From: Luidia sarsii
Taxonomy: Eukaryota > Echinodermata > Asteroidea > Paxillosida > Luidiidae
Direction: 5' to 3'
Length of the DNA stretch: 64,000 nt
NCBI GenBank assembly: GCA_949987565.1
Contig: OX465101.1
Span: forward strand, 20,389,624 to 20,453,623
In this document: positions 32,967 through 43,444 of the stretch, piece by piece
Position numbering within the stretch: position 1 is the stretch's first letter
Layout: each line of letters begins with the position of its first letter
Notes under the pieces: generated by a model
What the model was told of the DNA's origin: nothing
The model's database searches: none
What the model saw: only the letters and a program-made list of their open reading frames with translations
Program-made: the position numbers and the translations under genes

Positions 32967-33951
32967 TGTGGCGCTGCTGCGCCGCCGGTCGATAACACCA
33001 ACAGCGAGCTGGACAATCCCACAAAAATATTTATTAACCTCACATGCACTTGAGCGGTTACGTAGACGTGAGCGGGGATTATATCACGAACGGAGGACTC
33101 AAGGCCTGTCCGTTTGTTGGAAATATACCAACACTAATGGAAAACAACTGACGTGGCTACCAATCTACCAAGTCAGGTAAACCTCAATAAACCTCTGTGT
33201 ACACGTATAGGATCTTAGAGATAGAACACTGACTGTTTTATTAGTTCACTTCTGCAACCAATGAACTTCACAAGACAGGCTTCAACAGCACCTCGAGGAT
33301 CGAGGCCAATAAACCTCAGCCTGGCAATCAACCTATGCAAGTGATCAAACAGCTATACCCGTAACGACTCTGGGTAGTCCTATACGGTGCCATAAACCTC
33401 GTGCGCCCCGACAAGTACCCTATAGCAACGGTAAACCTCACTCTGGCTCCGAGTACGATCAACAGTAGCAAGTTATGCCACTGCACATACTAGCCCCAGT
33501 ACACAAGAGTAAACCTCGTACCAGCCCAAGACCTGTAAGCTTTGGCTTAGGTTACGGAGCCCTAAGTAACCCTCAGTGTGACTATCTGTGACCAGGCCGA
33601 CAGGTTTCCAGCAACTCCAATCCCCGAACCTGGACACTGTTGCCCAACCACACAGGCCTAAACGTCACCAGCCACTCTGCTCAACCTACAGCCTCCCCAG
33701 CTGACACTACTTCCCACTTGTTATAAGTGATAGCTAGCTACAACTACTCTGTCTCACCGTTATACTGCCCTCCACAGACGTCAGTTGCACGTACGTGAGG
33801 ATGAATGGGTACCCGACCAAACGATAGACGATGCTGCCTGCACGATGTCTGGAGACAAACTGCCTCTACAACCTAACTGACTATACGTTGCACGTCTGGG
33901 AACAGACGTGGCTAGACAGACTTGTACCAGTCCATAGACTGTTTCGCCACA
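32967..33951 (-). mobile_element. Ty3/gypsy-like LTR, 985 bp
   Basis: The boundaries are set by the inverted ends TGTGGCG at 32,967 and CGCCACA at 33,951 and by the primer-binding site immediately next to the end (minus orientation). Inside, TAAACCTC or a close form occurs at least eight times at irregular 40-130-bp spacing (for example 32,883, 33,179, 33,309, 33,392, 33,431, 33,511). No second LTR is in the window, so the element is truncated. Confidence 0.75.
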
Positions 33952-34360
33952 GTATAAATAAGTAACCCTGGGTGGTAAAGTAACCTAAAAATAATGCATT
34001 TAACATGCAATAAAGCCTGATCGTGATTTCAGTAATTTCAGTGACATTCCAGATGAAAATATACTAAAGTCATTCAGAGTCTTATTAGAAGATGATATCC
34101 ATTTGTACTTTGTGTGGCTGCAATGCCTATTGCATTGCTGCCACACAAGGGTATTGCTGCCACACAAAGTACAAATGGACATGATAAAAGTTGTGTTGAG
34201 GAATGGTATTATGAATGCTGGGATACCGGTAGAAAGTTGATGCTTTTCAATGAAAAACATCGCTTTAAACTCTGTTAAAGTGTATCACCACAGTTTCTAC
34301 CCTCTAGCTTGTCCCCACATTAAGTAAGAGTACATGTACATGTAGGTGCTTGAAGCCTAA
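33952..34360. other. Intron sequence with one hairpin
   Basis: CCATTTGTACTTTGTGTGGC at 34,099 and its exact complement about 40 bp further on form a 20-bp stem. An extra half copy of the arm lies in the loop. Otherwise it is unassigned. Confidence 0.5.
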
Positions 34361-34364
34361 AGCA

Positions 34365-34640
34365 TGTAAGAGAAAGTGGCAGAGTTTTCCTCTGGTTTTG
34401 CTTACCAGCGCTCTTCCCATCTAAGCTATCCAGCCCATAGATGGTGGCTTCCCAAATAGTGAACTAGTCTTTGTCTTATGACTGCTGTATATCTGCCGTA
34501 TATCTCCAGGGATCACATCCCCGCTTTTATTCAGATGCAAACAAACAATTGTTGTAAACCTGGCTACAGCAGCTCAGGGATCACACAAAGTGGATGCAGC
34601 TTTTTCAATTCAAGTCAAATTAACCAAGGAAAAACTGATT
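34365..34640 (-). mobile_element. tRNA-derived SINE, body followed by a second tRNA-like head
   Basis: On the minus strand: the block CTGTAGCCAGGTTTACAACA, TTTGCATCTGAAT, the GATCCCTGGAGATATACGGC module, then TAGCTTAGATGGGAAGAGCG with an A box and AAAACCAG. It is the same order as at 12.4 kb. Confidence 0.75.
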
Positions 34641-34679
34641 GGGACCTTTTTGAAAAAAATTTTAAAATACGTCATACGT

Positions 34680-36485
34680 TCATGACACTCCCGACTTTCT
34701 GCGAAAGTTGGAAAGTGTCAAGGATCAAATTGCGACCACTGCCATAATTGGTACCATGGACGTTTCCTCTCTATACACTAACATCCTACAGGAAGAAGGC
34801 ATTCAAGCTTGCTCCTCGGCCCTGGCCAAAGGAAAACAGTCTTCTCCACCCAAATCTGGCATAACCACCCTCATGAGGCTAGTGCTGGACACAATTTCTC
34901 CTTTCTTGGCAAGCACTATCTTCAGGTGCATGGCACTGCCATGGGCACGCGCATGGCTCCTTCTTTGCTTGCCTCTTCATGGGTGACCTTGAGGAACGCA
35001 TGCTCAGTGAGGCTCCATGCCGTCCCTGGATTTGGTGGAGATACATAGATGACGTGTTCTTCATTTGGACTAGGGACGGTAGCAGCTTGAATGCTTTCTT
35101 TGACCACATCAATTCCTTCCATAGGACTATCAAATTCACATGGGAGCAGTCTCTTCAACAGACCCACTTTCTGGACGTCACCGTCCGGAAAGACCTCAAT
35201 ACTCTCACTACTGTCTTGTATTCTAAGCCCACCGACACTCATCAATATCTCCATTCCTCCAGTTGTCACCCCAGACACTGTAAGACTGGTATAGCTTACA
35301 GCCAGGCCCTCAGATTGAGGCGCATATGTTCCAATGAGTCTGACTTTTGCCGCCATACACGTGTATTGGCCAGTAACTTGGTTGCTAGAGGCTATAGTTC
35401 TCGCCAAGTGAAGAACTCCATTGCTAAAGTCTATTCCATTCCTAGAAGTTCGGCACTAAAACAAAAGCCACCAGGTCCCAAGGACAAGCCCAAGGTTCCC
35501 TTAGTTACTTCCTACCACCCTTCTCTTCCTCCTCTCAGGAAGATAATATTCTTCAGACTTCAGATCGTCTGGCTGAAGCCATTCCTAATTCGCCTGTTTT
35601 GGCTTTCAGGCGCCCCCGTAACCTGCGTGACTTAATTGTCCGAGCAGAGGTTCCCCCTTTGGACTCTTCACCTCCAACCAAATTTTGTACATTTAAGTGT
35701 ACCTCGAAATAAATTGTTTGCAAGACACATGTCAAGGAAATAGACTCTTTCAATGGACATTCTTCTGGAACTACCCACACGACCTATGGCTCTATCACGT
35801 GCATTACCTCAAACATCATATACCTCATCTCTTGTAGAGTTTGTAATATTCAGTATGTTGGCGAGACCAAAAACACCCTCAAAAAACGGATCTATGGCCA
35901 TAGGTCTACTATCAAAACCGGTAAAATGGACACCCCTGTTGGGTATCACTTCAATCTCCCTGATCATTTGATATCAGATATGAGTGTACTGGGCATAGAA
36001 TCACTTGGTCACCGTAGTAATGCTGTCCGTCTTAGCCGTGAGAAAATGTGGATGAAGCGTCTTTGGACTATTTAACATCCAGGAGGGTAATGACTAATAC
36101 CATGCAGCTTTCTGATAATCCTTCTTTTGTGTTCAGTCCTTCACACTTCTCTCTTTGATCTTTCCCCCTCTTGTCACTAATCCCTACCCCACTCCTTGCC
36201 CGTCTCTTTGATCTTTCCCCCTCCTCTCAATAATTCCTACCCTACCCCTTGCCCTTCCCTTTGATCTCTCCCTACCAGCTTCACTCTTTGTCCTTTGTTT
36301 CTCATCCGTGTCCTGTTCACTCTCTCCCCCCTTCCTTCGTGTACATGTATCTGTTTTGTCCTTGTCACTCTGCCTTTGAGAAAGGTCCTGCTAGGATCGA
36401 AATGTCAGGCCCACTAAATTTTAGATTTGCATTTTGGTAATTTTAGTCAGTAAGCAGTTTGCAACATTTTTGTATATCACCTTAA
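34680..36485 (+). mobile_element. Penelope-like retroelement, most complete copy
   Basis: It begins in the RT with the DFCESWK-equivalent region and GTMDVSSLYTNI. It retains the Tyr-X-GTAMG block (HYLQVHGTAMGTRMAPSLLA near 34,910-34,970) that the 19-kb copy lacks. After a frameshift at about 34,975 come WIWWRYIDDVFFIWTRDG (catalytic YIDD), the thumb, a linker, the Cys cluster, GIY-YIG (CNIQYVGETKNTLKKRIYGH) and a full 3-prime UTR ending GTATATCACCTT. A stop codon replaces one Cys of the knot (near 35,709). The N-terminus is truncated. Confidence 0.93.
34979..35635 (+). pseudogene. Penelope-like RT palm and thumb, 218 codons
   Basis: Residues 1-45 include DLEERM, WRYIDDVFFIW with the YIDD catalytic pair, then DHINSFHRTIKFTWEQ and the THFLDVTVRKDLNTLTT block. 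KPTDTHQYLHSSSCHPRHCK and the ARGYSSRQVK thumb helix follow. The frame runs into the linker and breaks before the endonuclease. The motif order is that of Penelope-like RT rather than LINE or LTR RT. Confidence 0.9.
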
Positions 36486-37084
36486 AGAATATTTAGCATG
36501 ACAAACGCCTGTATTGGTGTAAGTTGCCACATGAATGAACAATTGTGCTATTTTTGGACATCATTTTGGATAATCGAGGGATTATGCGCTGCACGGTAGA
36601 CAGTGTGGTGGCTTGTCCCACTTGTCCAACGGTTGCTGGACAGACTGTGGAATGCGCCCACTGCCTTCACTGCAAATTGCATGCTCAGTTGGGGCCACCC
36701 ACCTGGAAGATTTGTCCACTTGAGTGGATACATGCCTGCGGTCAGAGGGCATCAGTACACATGGGGTACCTTCAGACAGTGTTTTAAATCCGCTAAAACT
36801 ACCGTTTTAACCCAATCGGTTTTAAAAAAGTGACACCGTCTGGTTTAGCGTAGCTGCTAAAGCCTGTTTGGACACAATCGCCTTTCAAGATCTGGTTTTA
36901 GGCAGCGATGTTGACCCGCCTGGCTGCATATCTTGCATAATAAGTAATAATGCATGCCAAATACGTGTGGTGTACGTGTTGTGTATGTCTTCAGTTCAAG
37001 CATTGATTCTATCATGTACCAACTTTCGCCTTCACCGAGAGGAAAAAAAATAAAATCCGTGGCATGGATTGCAGAGTCCATTGT

Positions 37085-37620
37085 AAAGTTGTTTCCATCC
37101 CACAGTGGGCAGCATGATCACCCTCCGAATAAAAAAGTCCATTATTTCGAGCCTGGCCCGGGCGGAAAAAAAAGACAAGAGAGCATACAGTGGGGAGGAT
37201 CCTCATCCTCCGAATAAAAAAATCCATTTGAGCCCAAGTTACCTCGCCATGACCCGGGAGAGTTTGCGATGGGGACAATCTTCCACAGTGGGAAGGGATG
37301 ATCGCCCTCCCAATGAAAACATCCATTTGAGCCCAAGTTACCTCGCCGTGGGAAAAATCAAACACGGAAAACTTGAAAATCCCACAGTGGGAAGGATGAT
37401 CGCTCTCCGAATAAAAACATCAATTTGAGCCCAAGTTACCTCGCCATGGGAAAAACCAAGCACGGAAAACTTGAAAATCTCACAGCGGGAAGGATGATCG
37501 CTCTCTGAATAAAAACATCCATTTGAGCCCAAGTTACCTCGCCGTGGGAAAAACCAAGCACGGAAAACTTGAAAATCTCACAGCGGTAAGGATGATCGCC
37601 CTCTGATTAAAAACATCTAT
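37085..37620. repeat. Tandem repeat, about 90-100 bp unit
   Basis: Five to six units containing GATGATCGCCCTCCGAATAA, CATTTGAGCCCAAGTTACCT and CACGGAAAACTTGAAAATC. The last units are nearly identical and the first are more diverged. The final unit runs into the 37.6-38.1 kb segment. Confidence 0.85.
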
Positions 37621-38113
37621 TTTAATTTTGAGCCCAAGTTACGTCCCTCGCAGTGGGGAAAAACCGGGAGAGTTTGCATTGGGGAGGATGGTGGACAGCT
37701 CCAATTTAAAAAAAATGTGATACAATTTAACAATACATCGGTTTCCATAAAAAGTGTGAAGACTGAACAAAATGCACATCCATGGTGGCTTCACAGATAT
37801 GCCTGCATTTGTTTTGTTTAAAAAAAAATGGGAAGGACGATCATGGGAAGATCGCCCTCCTAATACATGTAAAAGAAAATCAGTTTGAGCCCAATTAACC
37901 TCGTGGGGAAAAAACCCCCAGGAGAGTTTGCAATGGGGACAATGATTGACAGCCCCATTGTTAAAATGTTATACAATGTAAGGTCGGCTTCTGTTTGATG
38001 TCTGAAACCCATACTGGCAGGACATCCTTGTACCAGTGTATAATGCGCACTCCCAACTTTTGATCTCTACCGCGGTGAAAAAAAGTGCGCATTATACCCA
38101 GGATTTTACGGTA
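37605..38113. mobile_element. Second copy of the 10.3-kb element segment
   Basis: It is nearly identical to 10,340-10,843 over its length, including the palindrome of TATAATGCGCAC arms and the right end GGATTTTACGGTA. Its left side merges into the tandem repeats instead of a clean terminus, so the parent element is probably longer and carries those repeats. Confidence 0.8.
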
Positions 38114-38964
38114 CTCTATCTTTTAGCTCTTTAGAAATCCTGAAATTCATTAAGTTTTTAAAATTGGTTCGTGGCCATGTCGAGAGTGGAATCCCCTATG
38201 GAAAATCTTGCATGATCTGACAAGTCAACTCGCGGTTGATCATGCAATTGGTCGAACGGAGAGGTAAAGGTATTGATCGCCCTTTAGTCAGATGCAGATA
38301 CCGGTATTCAGAATGCTCTTGATGATCCCCACACCAGGAATGTCAAAATCTACTGAGGGATTTCCAAACAGCTGGCAGATACATGTACAACAGATTGCTC
38401 GAGAGTGTCTGCAATAAAATAAAGGCTATGAAGTACAAGGCTGTGGTTGACAGCAACTGACGAATTGGTCGTGGCCGTTCAACATAACCGTCAAATACGA
38501 TATGTGTGTGTAGTGCACGCTTTATGCATAAGCGGAAGTTCTCACTGGATGTGTGTGTGACTTTTAAAACCGAAAATAAAAGCGAACCGGTTTTAATGCT
38601 TGCTGTAGGACACTGTATGAACGCACAGAGTTTTAAATTGACGGCTTGCCCCCTGTGGTTAGAAGGCATTTTAACTCTATTGGTTTTAATTAACACGCTG
38701 TCTGAATGTAGCTACGGTCCTTGGACACGCATTACACACCCTATGTTCTATTGTACTACACATAAACGGCCCCTCTTTTAGGGTGGATAAACCCTTGACA
38801 AAAGCCACACATGCGTCAAAATTGTGCCACATTTGACTTTGACATTTGACTTTGCTGATACTGTACATTAATAGTGTACTCATTGATTTATTTCGCAGGT
38901 ATATTGTTCTCTGATTGTTTAGCGAGTTTTTGAAATAGCATTCAGGCTATATTGGCACTAAAAT

Positions 38965-39240
38965 AATCCTGTTCACAAGATGTTAAGTAGTGATTGTGCA
39001 AGTTGCAAAATTGCGAATAAAATGATACGCAATTGGCTATGGCCAGACGTAGATTTGGGATTGTTTATTGTACAGTACATGCATAGTGCTTGTATTAGTT
39101 GAACATGTACCAAGTCCAATTGGTTTTTGCGTCATGCACCTTTTACTGCACATGTACATACGTGTACATATACCTCTCACTATAACCCTCTGATGATAAT
39201 TGTACTCAAGCACTGTTGCGAATATTCGTGGTGAAATCCG
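38965..39240. other. Intron sequence, nothing recognised
   Basis: AT-rich with TACATGTA words; no repeat or exon was recognised. Confidence 0.35.
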
Positions 39241-39279
39241 CACATTTGGTGGAGCAATAGGGACATGGATGACAAAGGA

Positions 39280-39560
39280 CAAAGAAAATGGCTGGTAGGT
39301 TGGGATCAAAGGAAAGGGCATGGGTAGGGTAGGTCCAGTTAAAGTTTTCTTTGAGATTTTTCAATTCATTCTAAAGTTCCCTGTACGTTTTTCCTTGTAT
39401 TTGTTGCAAAGTGTTATACTGTACATGTACATTCAAGGCTTGTGAGTGTTATGGCCATGTGGTTGAATTGCCCGAAGATGCTGCAGCGACATTTTCTCCT
39501 GGCTCAGACAGACAGCATCACTTTGACAACCAATTGATTCTTTGCCCAGGTTTTTTTCTT
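39280..39560 (-). mobile_element. Old Penelope-like 3-prime fragment
   Basis: A diverged minus-strand match to the UTR (AGGACAAAGAAAATGGCTGG) and the GIY-YIG C-terminal coding part (ATGTGGTTGAATTGCCCGAA, GACAGACAGCATCAC). It is older than the 17-20 kb copies. Confidence 0.7.
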
Positions 39561-39699
39561 TAGCTGCATTTCCACTCGACTTGTTTTGGTCAAACTCAGC
39601 AAGACGATGGTTACTTTTCCCATGATAAGTCCCGTTGAAATGTCTGTCAAATTTCCTCTTGTTATTCTAGTCCAACTTACATGAATTTTCCCATACTCC

Positions 39700-40425
39700 A
39701 GTTGCCACCCAGACACTGTAAGACCTGTATAGCATACAGTCAGGCCCTCAGGTTGAAGTACATATGTTCTTATGACTTTGCCATACACAAGTATCGACCA
39801 GAAAATTGGTTGCAAGAGGCTACAGCTCTTGCCTTGTGAAGAATTCCATTGCCAAAAACTGTTCCATTTCTAGACATTCGGCACTAACATCCATGTCTTC
39901 CTCCCCTTTGGGAGATTACTAAGAACAACTTCTACATTCTCCATACATCAGATTGTCTGGCTAATGCTATTCCAGACATGCCAGTTTTTAGGTGCCCCCG
40001 TAACTCCTTTGACCTACCAAAAATGGTACATTTTAATGTTCCTCAAAATGCATTGTTTGCAAGACCTACATGTATGTCCAAGTGAGAGATAATTCTCCTT
40101 GCACAACCCACAAGACCCATGGGACGTATTTCATGCACCATCTTATACTCTGCCTCTAGACATGGTAGAGTTTATGTTCAATTCGTTAGCGAAATTAAAA
40201 ACACTCTCAAGTATGAGTCTTTGGCCAAACATTGTATGTTGGTCTACTATCATAACTGGTAAATTGGACATCCTTGTTGAGTGTCACTTAAATCTCCCTA
40301 ATTCTACCGGGTACCGGTACAGTATATCAGATATGAATGTAGTGGGCATAGAATCACTTGGTCATCCTAGTGATGCTGTCCGTCTGAGCTGGGAGAAAAG
40401 TGGATGAAGTACCGGTACTCTTTAG
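39700..40425 (+). mobile_element. Old Penelope-like fragment, RT thumb to GIY-YIG
   Basis: Starts at GCCACCCAGACACTGTAAGA and follows the thumb, linker and endonuclease regions with many indels, ending near GGGAGAAAAGTGGATGAAG. With the minus fragment just left of it, it repeats the minus-then-plus arrangement seen at 15 kb and 17-21 kb. Confidence 0.75.
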
Positions 40426-40677
40426 ACAATTCAACCTTATTGCCTCATTGCTTGTTCACTATGTAAGGGGTTGACCTACCGGTAATCTGTTTCCATGTAT
40501 CACTTTTTTGTCTATGTAAAATGGAATTGTTCTACATATATGTAAAGTATCATAATAGAATCCAAATTCTTCTTGGATAAAAATGTCAGGTCACCCAGCG
40601 TGATTTGATGATGTACAAATACTCACTGGCCTTTTCACTAGATAAAAATTTCATTTTATTTTGATTGTGTGATTTAG

Positions 40678-40787
40678 GTTATTCGTCGACATGATGCCAA
40701 TAAATTAAGGTTTGGGAACCAAGAGTTGACATTTCAAGCACAACTAGATAGAGAAATCAGAGAGAATACTGACCTTAAAGAAAAAGG
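40678..40787 (+). CDS. Coiled-coil gene exon 6 (110 nt)
   Basis: The acceptor is TGATTTAG and the donor GTGAGT. The frame starts in phase 0 with VIRRHDANKLRFGNQELTFQ and ends two bases into a Gly codon. The preceding 13-kb intron contains a complete-length but broken DIRS element, a gypsy-like LTR and Penelope copies, all skipped without loss of frame. Confidence 0.85.
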
Positions 40788-40789
40788 GT

Positions 40790-41368
40790 GAGTATTTTTT
40801 ATATTCAACATTTCTCATTTCTTTTTATATTAAGATTAAGACAAGGTTTTCTGCACCATAAAACTTTGTTTTATTAATGCACATTGGAAAGAAACTTGCA
40901 CTAGCTTATTCACCCATGCATACATCACATATTGCGGCATAATGTCTGCCTGTAGCTGATTCCTAACACCACAGTGGCACCACAGTAATCAGTGGCATCT
41001 GTTTGCTCCACCTTAACCCAAGAGTACTGTAGAATAGTCCCATGATATTGAATGGGGTGGTGTAGTGATATACATTTTTTTTCCCACATTGCACTGGTCT
41101 GTCTGTGAAATTTCAAGGAGCTACACTCTATCCATGTTAATAGCCAGCACTAGGAAGAAAAATTGTATTAAGTTATATGTGACCCCAAACTGGTGGTGTT
41201 AAAACATTCTGTTGATTGATAAGCGGACAAATTGCTCTGTTGGTCCTGACCTCTTCATTGGCAACAATTTTCATTTCACTATCCAAACTATTCACAATTT
41301 GGGGTCATCAGAAAAGAAATCTCAAAAAGGATATTCTCCGAAGATGCTCAAGATAATGAGGATTAATT
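40790..41368. other. Intron sequence, nothing recognised
   Basis: Unique sequence between exon 6 and the DIRS leader repeats, with no exon of fitting phase. Confidence 0.4.
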
Positions 41369-41370
41369 TA

Positions 41371-42105
41371 GTCCACTTCCGGGACTCCCTTACCTATTAA
41401 ATCTACAAATGCATATTTCTCTATACCATACCCTTAACGCTAGAGTAAATTCAATACCACACTAAGGGCGCCCTTATTAGCCCCGCTCCGCCCGTCCATA
41501 CACAGTCGGGTAACCTGTCCTCTTTTCTTGAGTGTTCGACGTGGTTTGCATCGCTATGCTCGACGTAACGTATACTTACCCTTTACCTAGAATTCTTACA
41601 TTCAAACTTTGGTCACGTGGCTTTCTTTTGAGCAATTAATTTTAGGCACAAGGGTACATCATTTACTTTGTGTGTGTCAAGTTTGGCTGGAGAACCTTCT
41701 GTAGTTCTCTAGATCTCTAGCTTAGAAGAAGACCAAGACAAGAAATCTACGTCTGTTGTCACAGATCGTAGGGCTTTCTTTTTTCTTTTTTCTTTTTTCT
41801 GGGGAACAACCGACTCTGGTCGATATCTGAAAACAAGAAGAACTACCATTACCGATCGAAAGTGTCCACTTCAGGGACTCCCTTACCTATTAAATCTACA
41901 AATGCATATTTCTCTATACCATACCCTTAACGCTAGAGTAAATTAAATACCACACTAAGGGCGCCCTCATGAGCCCCTCTCCCGCCCGTCTATATACAGT
42001 CGGGTAACCTGTCCTCTTTTTCTCTAGCATTCGACGAGTGTAGACGTGGTTTGCATCGCTCTGCTCAACGTAACATATATACGTACCCTTTACCTAGCTA
42101 GAATA
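41371..42105 (+). repeat. Direct repeat (about 235 bp, 492-bp spacing) upstream of DIRS copy 3
   Basis: 41,371-41,605 and 41,863-42,105 are near-identical (GGGACTCCCTTACCTATTAA, ACCACACTAAGGGCGCCC, GTCGGGTAACCTGTCCTC). The spacer holds a (TTTTTTC)n tract. They precede the gag frame by 130 bp, so they probably belong to the 5-prime end of the element. I could not find a matching copy at its 3-prime side. Confidence 0.75.
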
Positions 42106-42233
42106 TTATTTTGGCTACGGCAGTTTGCCTAGCCTGTTGTTAATTTATCTACCTTTATTTCCACACCTTTTCTCATTTTTTCCCCCCAGTTTTCTCGTAA
42201 ATTCTCAGAGATCGTTTTTTCTTTAGCTCCAAG

Positions 42234-42518
42234 ATGTCGGAGTCACGCAAAAGCAAGCGTGGTATTATTCCCCCTAATTTTGTACCGTGTAGTTCGTGCA
42301 GACGGATCAAGCCCCGTCCTGCCCAGGACTTGCACGAACTTTGCCCTCGCTGCAGAACCTGCAATGGTCATAAACCATGTGCAGTCTGCAGAGACTGGGA
42401 CTCCACAGAGTGGGAAGCCGTGACAGAGTGGCTTCGTTCCCGGTCTCCATCTGGAGAATCCTCGGCCAGTGCGTCATCCAGTATATCTCGACGGAAGACT
42501 CAGTCACTGATCCCTTGA
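42234..42518 (+). pseudogene. DIRS copy 3 gag-like N-terminus with Cys cluster
   Basis: 94 codons. The start Met is followed by a basic region and then PCSSCRRIKPRP, LCPRCRTCNGHKPCAVC and RDWDSTEWEAV: paired CxxC motifs typical of the first frame in animal DIRS elements, possibly a nucleic-acid-binding zinc finger. It ends early at a stop after a Ser-rich stretch, and the following gag sequence is in other frames. Confidence 0.75.
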
Positions 42519-42529
42519 AAGGAAGCCAC

Positions 42530-42715
42530 TTCCGGGCCTACAACACTTTCTGGAGCCACACCAAGGCGGTCACTGGTCTCTGGACAGGAGGATACTACCG
42601 GGCCTACAACACTTTCCAGAGCCATACTGATGCGGTCACAGGTCTCCGGAAAGGTGGATACTACCGGGCCCAATACGCATTCCGGAATAGCGTTGTTCCA
42701 AACTACTAGGTCCGT
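42530..42715. repeat. 72-bp tandem repeat within gag
   Basis: Three imperfect copies of a unit containing CGGGCCTACAACACTTTC and GCGGTCAC(T/A)GGTCTC. The length is a multiple of three, so the copies keep the reading frame. Confidence 0.8.
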
Positions 42716-43358
42716 GCTTGGGGGGCCTCCGCAACCTACATTAGTCCCTGGTAACGTTGAATCCTGCAGTACGGCGCCGCCTTTGGTGAGTAAGAGACAC
42801 ACAAGGAAAGGGAAAAAGGCCTCCGTTCCTCGTGCAAAGCCTACCAGTCAGGCTGGTCCTGGTGGTTCCGGCCCGAAGAAAGGGACTGTTCCGGAACCGC
42901 CCGGTAATTCCGGGGCAAAGAGGCAACCGAGGTATATATCGCCTCGACGCCACCGGTCCCCGGACGCCCGGTCATCTCCGGTGTGCTCCAGTGATCCCGG
43001 AACAACTGGACAATCCCGCAGTAAGTCGCTGCGGCGCTACTGGTCTCCGGACACCCGGTTGCCTCCGATGTGTTCCAATGGTCCCGGAACTACCGGACTA
43101 TCACGCGGCAAGTCGCCGCAGCGCTACCGGTCCCCGGACGCCCGATCGTCCCCGGCGCATTCCGGGCAGTGGTCCCGGGCAGCGAAAGTCCGGGCAAGGG
43201 GGATCGTCACAGGCGTCGTAAGAGGCGACGTTATTTCGAGTTCTAGCGAGTCATCGAACTCCGATAGATCAACCCAAGGCCGTCTCCGTCTCCGGGCCGG
43301 AAGGATGATCCTACGACGCTACTTCTTGAGGGTTTCCGGGAGCTCTCGGCTACGATAG
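42630..43358 (+). pseudogene. DIRS copy 3 Arg/Ser/Pro-rich repeat frame
   Basis: A 242-codon open frame. Residues about 95-180 contain three copies of a roughly 28-residue repeat of the type RYRSPDARSSPVCSSDPGTT, from an 84-bp DNA tandem repeat. SR/SP-rich character suggests an RNA-binding or disordered gag segment. It lies between the Cys cluster and the gag core. A host origin is unlikely because it sits inside the element. Confidence 0.65.
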
Positions 43359-43444
43359 CATCGCTAGTTCCACAACCCCCGGAAGCGCCCTCTACCAATC
43401 CTCCTCCCCCAGAGCAGCAAGGGCAGGACTCGGACTCCTGAGCT

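Larger units (their letters stand above)
36767..38710. mobile_element. 1.9-kb element with TTCAGACAG inverted ends, inserted in MITE copy E
   Basis: The left end TACCTTCAGACAGTGTTTTA faces TACATTCAGACAGCGTGTTA at the right end. The interior holds the 37.1-37.6 kb tandem repeats, a 510-bp segment shared with 10.3 kb, and about 600 bp of other sequence. No transposase is recognisable. The superfamily is not assigned; the short element at 3,976-4,135 has similar ends. Confidence 0.65.
36500..38960 (+). mobile_element. TTAA MITE copy E, old and split by an insertion
   Basis: 36,525-36,766 matches the left half of the MITE (AAGTTGCCACATGAATG, CACTGCAAATTGCATGCTCA). 38,711-38,960 matches the right half (TACGGTCC, TTGACAAAAGCCACA, TTGATTTATTTCGCAG). 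Between them lies a 1.9-kb segment with its own inverted ends. Divergence is much greater than in copies A-D. Confidence 0.75.

Noticed and set aside
34922..35407. 161-codon minus-strand open frame
   Set aside because: The antisense shadow of the Penelope RT at 34.7-36.5 kb, matching the similar shadow at 18.4 kb.
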